In this document: positions 1-5,483 of the stretch, piece after piece
How the letters are laid out: each line of letters starts with the position of its first letter
Numbering within the stretch: the first letter of the stretch is position 1
Assembly: GCA_021808205.1 (NCBI GenBank)
Contig: JAKBCD010000166.1
Span: 1-5,487, forward strand
Length of the DNA: 5,487 nt
From: Pseudomonadota bacterium
GTDB lineage: Bacteria > Pseudomonadota > Alphaproteobacteria > Acetobacterales > Acetobacteraceae
Reading direction: 5' to 3'
Position numbers and translations under genes: made by a program
Notes under the pieces: model-generated
The model's input: only the letters and a program-made list of their open reading frames with translations
What the model was told of the DNA's origin: nothing
The model's database searches: none

Positions 1-2
1 TT

Positions 3-401
3 GCTATGCCGGGCATTGCCAAAATGGCAAGCGATTTTGGTAGCCCTGATTTTACTATAGATGATCAGCGCCGTTTGATTTGCAATCTGATGTTTGAAGC
101 GGAAAGGTTTATCACGGATGAACTGGTTGCTGAACGGTTTGAAGTGGCACGACGCCAGCCGAAGGATGTGATCGCGCGTATGCGCACACCAAATCTACAG
201 CCGCGTCTGGATGAGCTGAAAATGCCGATTCTTGGTTTTTGGGGAGCACAGGATCAATTTTTGCCTACGAGTGGTTCGCGCTACTTCCTGGAGCAATGTC
301 GAGATGCGCGTTTCATGACCTTCAACAAGGTTGGTCACTGGGTTCAGGTAGAGCGGGCGGCGGAATTCAACGCCTATTCCATCGCATTTTTGAAGGGATA
401 A
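3..401 (+). CDS. Alpha/beta hydrolase, C-terminal part (meta-cleavage-product hydrolase type, TesD/HsaD-like); 5' end outside window
   Basis: The reading frame is open to the left edge, so this is the last ~132 residues of a protein that is normally about 270-290 residues. The part with the nucleophile serine and oxyanion hole is missing. Counting from the Met at position 6, WGAQDQFLP (Asp83) carries the catalytic acid and GHWVQVE (His111) the catalytic histidine. This GHWVQ(V/I)E ending is typical of meta-cleavage-product hydrolases, which split the C-C bond of a ring-fission product. The segment before it (about residues 20-65) is the helical lid. ipdA begins 9 nt after the stop, so the genes are probably co-transcribed. 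With ipdAB next door, a steroid role (hydrolysis of the 4,9-DSHA ring-fission product, as in TesD/HsaD) is inferred. An aromatic meta-pathway hydrolase is the alternative. The fold call is secure; the substrate is not. Confidence 0.85.
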   Translation, partial: AMPGIAKMASDFGSPDFTIDDQRRLICNLMFEAERFITDELVAERFEVARRQPKDVIARMRTPNLQPRLDELKMPILGFWGAQDQFLPTSGSRYFLEQCRDARFMTFNKVGHWVQVERAAEFNAYSIAFLKG

Positions 402-410
402 TGCTAGCCT

Positions 411-1307
411 ATGACACAAGCAGCAACGCTTGATAAACGCCTGACGATTGATGAGATCGTTGGCAACCTGCGAGACGGGATGACGATCGGGATTGGCGGA
501 TGGGCCACGCGGCGCAAGCCGATGGCGCTGGTCCGTGCGATTGCCCGCTCTAGCCTCAAGGATATCACGATCGTTTCTTATGGTGGTCCGGATATTGGTA
601 TTTTGGCAGCGGCAGGCACGCTCAAGAAGCTAGTTTTTGCTTTTGTAAGTCTGGACCATTATCCTTTGGATCCGCATTTTCGTAATGCACGCCAACTAGG
701 ATCATTCTCGATATTGGAGTTGGATGAGGGCATGATGCATTGGGGGCTGCGCGCTGCGGCCATGCGTATGCCGTTTTTGCCCACACGGGTAGGGCTGGGC
801 ACAGACCTGGTCAAGCAGCCTGAACTCTCAAAACGTGTCAAAAATCCATTTGATGACATTGAAGAGTTTGTGGCTATGCCGGCATTAAAGCTTGATGTGG
901 CGCTGTTGCATGTCCACCGTGCGGATCAGCGCGGGAATGTGCTTACCCTTTCACCGGATCCGTTCTTTGATGAGTTGTTCGCTCGTGCCGCAGATGCGAC
1001 ATATGTAACGGCGGAGCAGGTTGTGTCGACGGCGGCCCTCGATATGCGCTCAAATTTTCGGTACAATTTAGTGGAGCGTGCGCTCATTACCGGTGTGGCA
1101 GAGACGAAATTTGGCGCGCACCCGACATCGGCTGCACCGGATTATCATATCGACCTCAAGCATCTCAAAATGTATGTCGAGAGTGCGTCGTCTGCCGAGG
1201 CATGGACTGCATACAAGCAAAGTTTCATAGATGTGAATGATGCCGCCTATGTTGCCGCCGTTGGCGGTCAGGATGCCATTTCTGCGCTACCTAAGCCCAT
1301 CTACTGA
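411..1307 (+). CDS. ipdA: IpdA-like alpha subunit of steroid ring-opening hydrolase (class I CoA-transferase fold)
   Basis: This 298-residue protein matches what I recall of IpdA along its whole length. Landmarks are GMTIGIGGWATRRKPMALVRA (residues 23-43), SYGGPDIGIL (56-65), ELDEGMMHWGLRAAAMRMPFLP (103-124), the AMPAL segment (155-159) and AAPDY near residue 241. IpdA pairs with IpdB to form a cytosolic heteromer that hydrolytically opens the last steroid ring of the CoA-bound C/D-ring intermediate. It does not transfer CoA despite the fold. The glutamates of ELDEGM (E103, E106) lie where the catalytically needed Glu of IpdA is expected; this is from memory of the family. The ATG at 411 is preceded by GAAGGG at 392-397, 13 nt away, which is a long spacing. 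The earlier ATG at 401 is in another frame and closes after ten codons. ipdB follows after 12 nt. A different CoA-transferase substrate is possible, but the subunit-specific motifs favour IpdA. Confidence 0.85.
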   Translation: MTQAATLDKRLTIDEIVGNLRDGMTIGIGGWATRRKPMALVRAIARSSLKDITIVSYGGPDIGILAAAGTLKKLVFAFVSLDHYPLDPHFRNARQLGSFSILELDEGMMHWGLRAAAMRMPFLPTRVGLGTDLVKQPELSKRVKNPFDDIEEFVAMPALKLDVALLHVHRADQRGNVLTLSPDPFFDELFARAADATYVTAEQVVSTAALDMRSNFRYNLVERALITGVAETKFGAHPTSAAPDYHIDLKHLKMYVESASSAEAWTAYKQSFIDVNDAAYVAAVGGQDAISALPKPIY

Positions 1308-1319
1308 AACGAGTGTGAT

Positions 1320-2105
1320 ATGAGTGAAACCTCTTGTTCCCTTGCGGAACTGATTATCGTCGCGGCTGCGGAAGCTTGGCGTCATGATGGCGAAATTATG
1401 GGGACCGGCATCGGCCCACTGCCTCGTATAGCGGTAAGCTTGGCAAAAAAGACCTTCAATCCGGCTTTGGCAATCACCGACGGTGAATGCTGGTATACTT
1501 CTCAACCATTGGCTCTCGGTGGTAATGTAGATGACGTTGAGGTTGAAGGTTGGTCACCTTACGATCGTGTATTTTCAGGATTGTGGGGCGGTAAACGCCA
1601 CGCGATGGTTGCGCCAGTTCAGATGGATCGGTTTGGGCAGTCAAATATCTCGGTTATCGGGAATCATGAAAAGCCGAAAGCGGCGATGCTAGGCGCGCGC
1701 GGTTTTCCGGGAAACTCGATCCATCATCCCAATAGTTTCTTTTTTCCATTTCATAATACTCGTTCTTTTGTATCTGGTGAAGTAGACTATGTATGCTCCG
1801 CGGGCTTCAATCCAACCCGTTATCCGGGCGGCAAGGTTCCGTTGGAACTCGATATCCGCTTGGTTGTGACGAATCTCGCGGTTCTTGATTTTTGTGGCGT
1901 CGGGAATGCGATGAGGGTACGCTCTTTGCATCCAGGGGTTAGTTTTGAAGAGGTCCAGGATAATACGGGATTCCCCGTGGAACGCCCAGAACATATCCCG
2001 ACCACGCTGTTACCGAATGCTGAGCAATTAGCGTTGATCGCCGCGCTTGATCCCAAAGGGGTACGCAAGACGGTGATTAAGGGAGACCCTCTGGTTCAGC
2101 GTTGA
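1320..2105 (+). CDS. ipdB: IpdB-like beta subunit of steroid ring-opening hydrolase (class I CoA-transferase fold)
   Basis: This 261-residue protein is the partner of the preceding gene. Recognisable IpdB features are the N-terminal helix with GEIM (residues 24-27), LTDGE-like ITDGEC (52-57), EGWSPYDRVF (76-85), AxQxDRFGQSNIS (98-111, where QMDRFGQSNIS is typical of CoA-transferase beta subunits), GARGFPGNSIHH (126-136) and RSLHPGV (201-207). The glutamate motif that carries the covalent CoA thioester in true class I CoA-transferases (S-E-N-G) is not visible, as expected for the hydrolytic IpdAB branch. The ATG at 1320 lies 12 nt after the ipdA stop and has only a weak ribosome site (ACGAG), so coupled translation with ipdA is likely. 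The C-terminal ~20 residues are lysine-rich and show no further domain. It is the last gene of the left operon; a weak hairpin follows 11 nt after the stop. Confidence 0.85.
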   Translation: MSETSCSLAELIIVAAAEAWRHDGEIMGTGIGPLPRIAVSLAKKTFNPALAITDGECWYTSQPLALGGNVDDVEVEGWSPYDRVFSGLWGGKRHAMVAPVQMDRFGQSNISVIGNHEKPKAAMLGARGFPGNSIHHPNSFFFPFHNTRSFVSGEVDYVCSAGFNPTRYPGGKVPLELDIRLVVTNLAVLDFCGVGNAMRVRSLHPGVSFEEVQDNTGFPVERPEHIPTTLLPNAEQLALIAALDPKGVRKTVIKGDPLVQR

Positions 2106-2116
2106 GTCGGAAGTAA

Positions 2117-2142
2117 GAGGTTGCGGTAGTACCTGCGGCCTC
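2117..2142 (+). terminator. Weak terminator-like hairpin after ipdB
   Basis: Arms 2117-2126 and 2133-2142 can pair over 10 positions, including three G-T wobbles, around the 6-nt loop TAGTAC. The tail ATTTACGAAATTTG is AT-rich but is not a clean T run. Its place 11 nt after the ipdB stop, at the end of the + operon, is what favours the call. It may equally end transcription poorly or not at all. Confidence 0.35.
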
Positions 2143-2342
2143 ATTTACGAAATTTGAAAAATCTTTAGTGCTCCCAATACCTAGTATTAGGTTTTATCGG
2201 CTTATAAACGGACATTGAAGTCCTTGCCGCATCATTGATCAGCCGATCTCCTTGCCGGGGCTTTGCGGCCCCGGGCGTTCTCCGCTTTGCACTCTCTGGA
2301 AGGCAGCGGATCACGCCATCCTGTAACTCTGTAAGCGGCAAG
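2143..2342. other. Intergenic stretch without a recognisable gene
   Basis: Between the end of the left operon and the gene fragment at 2343 no credible coding region is seen. The first ~90 nt (to about 2230) are AT-rich, with a small 5-bp inverted repeat around ACCTAGTATTAGGT near 2179. From about 2235 the base composition becomes GC-rich and includes a perfect 7-bp hairpin (2255-2261 with 2268-2274, loop TTTGCG) that has no T tail on either strand. Open frames on both strands here look like chance frames. No transposase end repeats or target-site duplication could be recognised. Confidence 0.5.
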
Positions 2343-2432
2343 CAGCGACAATTCAGTATCAGGCAGGAAAGCCAGGAGCTGGCTGCCAAGGCGGCGGAGC
2401 AGTTCGTGAAGGAATATGGGGTGACGCACTTT
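2343..2432 (+). pseudogene. Possible remnant of the N-terminus of a thiamine-diphosphate enzyme (acetolactate-synthase type)
   Basis: In the frame starting at 2343 the translation contains QELAAKAAEQFVKEYGVTHF (2373-2432). This resembles the opening helix and first strand of the TPP-binding N-terminal domain of acetolactate-synthase-like enzymes, in which a pattern such as A-E-x-(F/L)-V-(K/x)-x-(Y/x)-G-V-T-H-(F/I)-F-G is usual. The similarity ends where nrsF begins on the other strand, and the expected F-G-x-P continuation is absent. No in-frame ATG or GTG with a ribosome site precedes it; only a TTG at 2235 does. If real, it is a ~30-residue leftover of a ~550-residue gene cut by recombination at about 2430. 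The match is short and from memory, so chance resemblance cannot be excluded. Confidence 0.3.
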
Positions 2433-3075
2433 ATCCGAATGTGTTTAGCCCCAGCCTGGCCGCCGCCGCCCCGAGCATGGTGAGTAGCACAACGCTGCCC
2501 ATCTGCCAGACCAGCACCATCATCATCGTGTCAGCCGCATGGAACAGCGGAAGAACGAGTTCGGCTGCGGCGGCCGCCGCCATGGTGCCGCACAGGCAGG
2601 CATGAGTCGGGCGGAATTTGGCGCTGCGGCGCAGCAGCCACACCATCGCGGCGGCGGGGACCAGCGCGGTCATGGCGATGGCGGGGACACACAGCCAGTC
2701 AGCATGCAACACAAGCGCGGCGCCGTTTGTTTGCACCGAGAGCACGAAACACTGCCGCCCCAACTCAGCCAGCCATACGACAAACGCCGCCACCGGCATG
2801 AAGAGTTTCCACGCTGGCTGGTCCGGGCGACCGGCGCAGAAGGCGGCGTAGGCGGAAATCACGGTCGTGGCCGCGGCGAGCCCTTCGGTTAGCATGAATC
2901 GCGGTTGCATCAGCAGATCGACAATGCCCGGACGCAGCCCCATCATCAGCGTGACGGCCGCCAAAACCGGCAGGGTGACCAACAGCCAACGCGCCATTAG
3001 CGCGCCTGGTGACGGCAGTCTGCGAACCGGCGCCACGTCCCGCGCCAATTGTGCGATTAAATCCTCACTCTTCAT
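2431..3075 (-). CDS. nrsF: NrsF-family (DUF1109) membrane anti-sigma factor
   Basis: This 214-residue protein has the size and layout of the NrsF/DUF1109 family. A short basic cytoplasmic N-terminus (MKSEDLIAQLARDVAPVRRLPSP-type, about residues 1-27) is followed by about six hydrophobic segments, near 29-46, 62-80, 91-107, 117-147, 160-177 and 184-206. Members sit in the inner membrane, hold the co-encoded ECF sigma factor inactive and release it under oxidative or heavy-metal stress. Cysteines are at 80, 109, 129 (in DWLCVP, the usual conserved spot), 160 and 162. The second cysteine that I expect in an L-H-C motif near the last membrane segment is replaced, since the sequence reads FHAAD (H179, A180). 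The ATG overlaps the sigma-factor stop by 11 nt and has a strong ribosome site, AAAGGGGG (3081-3088), 5 nt upstream. It is the last gene of the - operon. The stop codon lies exactly at the presumed recombination boundary, but the length suggests the protein is complete. Confidence 0.85.
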   Translation of the reverse strand: MKSEDLIAQLARDVAPVRRLPSPGALMARWLLVTLPVLAAVTLMMGLRPGIVDLLMQPRFMLTEGLAAATTVISAYAAFCAGRPDQPAWKLFMPVAAFVVWLAELGRQCFVLSVQTNGAALVLHADWLCVPAIAMTALVPAAAMVWLLRRSAKFRPTHACLCGTMAAAAAAELVLPLFHAADTMMMVLVWQMGSVVLLTMLGAAAARLGLNTFG

Positions 3076-3634
3076 CTGCGCCCCCTTTCAGGGCCTGTTT
3101 CAGCCGCTGCACGGCTCGGAATGACGCCACTTTCAGCGCCGCCACGCTCATCCCGGTTTCGACCGTGGCTTCTTTAAGCGAAAGCTGGCGAATTTTGAGC
3201 AGTCCAAGCACTTGCCGGTCGCGCTCGCCCAAGCTGGCCAGCGCTCTTTGCAGTCCCGCCTGCTCAGCGTCATGCTCTTGTGTCCCATGCGTCATCAATG
3301 CACCGGTATCTGCGGGCATGTCTTCAAGCGCGGTTTCGTGGCCGGCGTGGCGATGGCGGCGGCGGCGGATTTCCGCGCCGCGCAGCTTGAGAATGCCGAA
3401 CAGGAAAGGCTGCACAGGGCGCGCCGGATCATAGAGGTGGCGGCTCTGGTGCAGCGCCAGCAGCGTTTCTTGCACCATATCCTCGATATCGGCGGCGCTG
3501 GAACCCGGCCAGCGTGTCCGCGCCCTGCGGCGCAGCCAGGGTAATGCTTCAGTCAGCAGGGCGGCATAGGCGCGCTGATCCCCAGCCTGCGCCGCCGCCA
3601 TCCATATCCGCCAATTGGAATCCTCCTCAGCCAT
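3065..3634 (-). CDS. ECF-type RNA polymerase sigma factor (NrsF-partner, SigF/ECF16-like)
   Basis: From the ATG at 3634 the protein has 189 residues, the usual size of an ECF sigma factor. Region 2 runs from about WMAAAQAGDQRAY to EIRRRR, with the core-binding helix ADIEDMVQETLLALHQ and the -10-contacting part RPVQPFLFGILKLRGAEIRRR. An acidic, His-containing linker follows, then region 4 (LQRALASLGERDRQVLGLLKIRQLSLKEAT and the helix-turn-helix SVAALKVASFRAVQRLKQAL), which reads the -35 element. There is no region 3. Its partner is the overlapping nrsF. The start at 3634 is chosen for the ribosome site AGAGGG (3638-3643), although the spacing is short, and for the family length. An in-frame ATG at 3703 overlaps the upstream stop as ATGAGTAG and would add 23 residues; one at 3724 would add 30. 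Neither has a ribosome site. The assignment to the SigF/ECF16 group rests on the partner and overall pattern. Confidence 0.88.
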   Translation of the reverse strand: MAEEDSNWRIWMAAAQAGDQRAYAALLTEALPWLRRRARTRWPGSSAADIEDMVQETLLALHQSRHLYDPARPVQPFLFGILKLRGAEIRRRRHRHAGHETALEDMPADTGALMTHGTQEHDAEQAGLQRALASLGERDRQVLGLLKIRQLSLKEATVETGMSVAALKVASFRAVQRLKQALKGGADEE

Positions 3635-3695
3635 CCGCCCTCTCGCTGCGGGCGATTCTACCGGCTGCCCCGTTATCTGCCAATTGGCGAGGGTG

Positions 3696-4316
3696 CTACT
3701 CATCGGTCCGCGCCAGTCTGGCACGCAGCCGCGCCAGCGTGGCCGACAGGTTGATCCGCGCCGTGCTCAGAACTTCAAGCCGTTCGTCCTCGAGCGGATC
3801 GGCCGGCGCAATGGCGGCGGCATGACGCGCCAGCCGCGCATCACGGCGGCGCAAAAGACCCGCGATCTGGCGGTGGTAGAGCACGAACAGGGCGCCGAGC
3901 GCCCGGTTCACGGGTTTGGGGCCAGGGGCGGCGGACCAGTTCATGCGTGGCAATTGTTCGATCAAAGTTTCAGCCGGCGTGAACAGATCCGCCGTGACCC
4001 ACAGGTTGGTGGTGAACATGCGGGCTGGACGACCGGTCTGGTCCAGCCCGATGGCGGCGACATGCGTCAGCCTGTTCTCAGCGGCACGCAGAAAACAATG
4101 AATATGCCCACTCTCCACCCGTCCGCGATGGGCGTGGAAGTAATATTGCGCATTCGTTTCTGGGTCGCGCACATCGTCGGGCGGGTAATGCTCGCGTGCG
4201 AGGAAGTCCGCGCCGTCCAGCAGGGTAGTGACGATGTTGCGCCCCGCATTTTCCATTTCAGCCAGAGCTGAGACCAGTTCGACAGCGGCTTGGGCTTGTT
4301 CCTCAAAGCTTTCCAT
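3696..4316 (-). CDS. DUF6969-like protein of unknown function
   Basis: This is a soluble, mostly helical protein of 206 residues with no signal peptide and no membrane segment. The distinctive part is residues 43-76: HYPPDDVRDPETNAQYYFHAH followed by an R-rich turn and GHIHCFLR. It contains four histidines as two H-x-H pairs (H61/H63 and H71/H73), plus conserved-looking Tyr, Asp and Glu residues. I recall this pattern from alphaproteobacterial proteins grouped as DUF6969, with moderate certainty; no biochemical function is known to me. The His pairs could bind a metal, which is inference only. The second half (140-206) is Arg/Ala-rich and probably forms long helices. The ATG overlaps the ccdA stop by one base (TGATG), so translation is coupled to CcdA. 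The sigma-factor gene lies just downstream. Its place between a thiol relay and a stress sigma factor suggests a role in the same response. Confidence 0.75.
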   Translation of the reverse strand: MESFEEQAQAAVELVSALAEMENAGRNIVTTLLDGADFLAREHYPPDDVRDPETNAQYYFHAHRGRVESGHIHCFLRAAENRLTHVAAIGLDQTGRPARMFTTNLWVTADLFTPAETLIEQLPRMNWSAAPGPKPVNRALGALFVLYHRQIAGLLRRRDARLARHAAAIAPADPLEDERLEVLSTARINLSATLARLRARLARTDE

Positions 4317-5035
4317 CAGAACCTCGCCGTGACGGAGGTGAGCCAGGCAGGGGAAGCATTGGTGAGCAATGTCTCGAGTGGATGATCAAGCCCCGTGAGC
4401 ATCAGCAATGACACCGCCACCAGCCCGCCACCGAGCAGGGCTTTTCCGGTTCTGCCAGCTTCCATCATGCCGCCGCGCAGGCGTTGCAGCGTGGCGCGGG
4501 AGAGGATGCCCAACCCCAGCAGCGGCAGGGCCGTGCCAATGCCAAAGGCCAGCATTACGGCCAGCACCTGCGTGAAATCCCTTCCCTGAGCGGCAAGTAG
4601 GGTCGCGGCGCCCAGGGTTGGCCCGGCACAGGGCGTCCAGATGCTGCCGAGCAACAGCCCGATGCCGAATTGCCCGCGCCAGCCTGTGCCCGTCCGGCCG
4701 CCAAACCGGTTATTCATCCAATTGCCGAACGGTCCGGCCGCCGTTGCGAGCCATGTTTGCGCGCGGGGAATGAGCAGCAACAGGCCGAGCGCCAGAAGCA
4801 GCGCTGCCGCCAGAAGCCGGAAGGCGCCAAGGTTCAGCCCCAGCGAGAAGCCCAGTGTCGCGGCAAACAGTCCTAATGCGGTAAAAGCCAGAGCCACGCC
4901 GCCCGCCAATGCCAGGGGGCCAGCTTTGTGCGCCGAAGCTGCCGCGCCCAACACCAACGGCAGTACGGGGACAACGCAAGGCGAGAGCGTGGACAGCAAC
5001 CCCGCCAGCAATGCGAAACTTGCGGCGGCGAACAT
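4316..5035 (-). CDS. ccdA: CcdA-type cytochrome c biogenesis / thiol-disulfide electron transporter
   Basis: CcdA carries reducing electrons from cytoplasmic thioredoxin across the inner membrane to periplasmic thioredoxin-like proteins. This 239-residue protein has the usual size and about six membrane segments. The two hallmark cysteines are present: Cys20 in LLSTLSPCVVPVLPL in the first segment, and Cys136 in GSIWTPCAGPTLGAA in the fourth. They are the only cysteines in the protein. The Pro-rich surroundings of both are typical of the DsbD-beta/CcdA family. The ATG at 5035 lies 3 nt after the stop of the exported thioredoxin gene, with the ribosome site GAAGGG (5043-5048) inside that gene, and the stop overlaps the next start as TGATG. 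The natural partner is therefore the preceding thioredoxin. Whether the pair serves cytochrome c maturation, general thiol reduction or the sigma/anti-sigma system downstream cannot be told from sequence. Confidence 0.93.
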   Translation of the reverse strand: MFAAASFALLAGLLSTLSPCVVPVLPLVLGAAASAHKAGPLALAGGVALAFTALGLFAATLGFSLGLNLGAFRLLAAALLLALGLLLLIPRAQTWLATAAGPFGNWMNNRFGGRTGTGWRGQFGIGLLLGSIWTPCAGPTLGAATLLAAQGRDFTQVLAVMLAFGIGTALPLLGLGILSRATLQRLRGGMMEAGRTGKALLGGGLVAVSLLMLTGLDHPLETLLTNASPAWLTSVTARF

Positions 5036-5038
5036 GGC

Positions 5039-5434
5039 TCAGCCCTTCACGGCATAATTCAATAGCCTCTCGATATCCGCCTTGGAGGTGATACCGGTCA
5101 CGCGCGCGGCTTCCGTGCCGTCGTGGTAGGCAATCAGCGTGCTCTGCATCTGCACATGGAATTGCCGCACCACGGGCTTCTGCGCATCAAAATCCACATC
5201 CAGGATTTCTACTTTCGCGTAGCGCGGGTCGGTTTCCAGGCTCTTCAAAACCTCCTGCTGCGCCTTGCATGTTGGGCACCAGCTCGCCTCAACATGTACC
5301 ACCAACGGCGTGCCGTTCTGCAGCGCCGCGTTGTAAGCAGCCTGGGTATAGGGCTTGATGGTGGCGGCGCGGGCAGCAGGCGCTACGAGTAGGGCAATGC
5401 CACATAAGGCGCTAAGCAAAGCCTGGCGGGTCAT
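5039..5434 (-). CDS. Exported thioredoxin-fold protein (periplasmic thiol-disulfide partner of CcdA)
   Basis: This 131-residue protein starts with a Sec signal peptide: MTRQ, a hydrophobic core at about 5-20, and a likely cleavage after ARA at residue 23. A single thioredoxin domain follows. The active site is SWCPTC (Cys53, Cys56), after the beta strand TPLVVHVEA, and a second strand VEILDVDFD lies at residues 75-83. At the position of the conserved cis-proline (V-x-x-I-P-T-L in thioredoxin) the sequence reads VQMQSTLIAY, with Ser98 in place of proline. I recall QSTL in related alphaproteobacterial proteins, so it is probably a subfamily trait. Cys11 is in the signal peptide, leaving only the active-site pair in the mature protein. 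The start is supported by GGAG (5442-5445) 7 nt upstream of the ATG. It is the first gene of the five-gene operon, 3 nt before ccdA, from which it is expected to receive electrons. Its final target is unknown. Confidence 0.9.
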   Translation of the reverse strand: MTRQALLSALCGIALLVAPAARAATIKPYTQAAYNAALQNGTPLVVHVEASWCPTCKAQQEVLKSLETDPRYAKVEILDVDFDAQKPVVRQFHVQMQSTLIAYHDGTEAARVTGITSKADIERLLNYAVKG

Positions 5435-5458
5435 GGTTTTTCTCCGGGTAAAAGATAA

Positions 5459-5483
5459 GGACGCGGGATGTTGCCCCGCGTCC
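5459..5483 (-). terminator. GC-rich hairpin with T-rich tail upstream of the thioredoxin gene
   Basis: A perfect 9-bp inverted repeat (5459-5467 with 5475-5483) closes a 7-nt loop. Read on the - strand it is followed by TTATCTTTTA, which makes it look like an intrinsic terminator for a - strand gene lying beyond the right edge. It ends only 24 nt before the thioredoxin ATG, so little room is left for a separate promoter between the two. It could therefore also be a leader hairpin or attenuator of the operon. On the + strand no T tail follows. Confidence 0.6.

Noticed and set aside
401..433. ATG at 401 as the ipdA start
   Set aside because: It is in a different frame from ipdA and reaches a stop after ten codons.
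1689..1994. Minus-strand frame of 101 codons inside ipdB
   Set aside because: It is antisense to conserved IpdB motifs, with no family resemblance and no ribosome site.
2179..2193. Short palindrome around CCTAGTATTAGG as an operator or attachment site
   Set aside because: The arms are only 5 bp in AT-rich DNA, expected by chance; no second copy was seen.
2255..2274. Perfect 7-bp GC hairpin as a terminator for nrsF
   Set aside because: It lies about 160 nt past the nrsF stop and has no T-rich tail on either strand.
2232..2429. Minus-strand GTG-initiated frame of 65 residues starting 1 nt after the nrsF stop
   Set aside because: It has no ribosome site other than nrsF coding sequence, its Arg-rich composition is typical of an antisense frame in GC-rich DNA, and the opposite strand has the more protein-like reading.
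3009..3434. Plus-strand open frame of 141 codons opposite the sigma factor
   Set aside because: Its composition is low-complexity Ser/Arg/Cys and it lies antisense to the sigma-factor domains.
3615..4271. Plus-strand open frame of 218 codons opposite the DUF6969 and sigma genes
   Set aside because: It is antisense to two well-supported genes, has no recognisable domain, and long antisense frames are common in GC-rich coding DNA.
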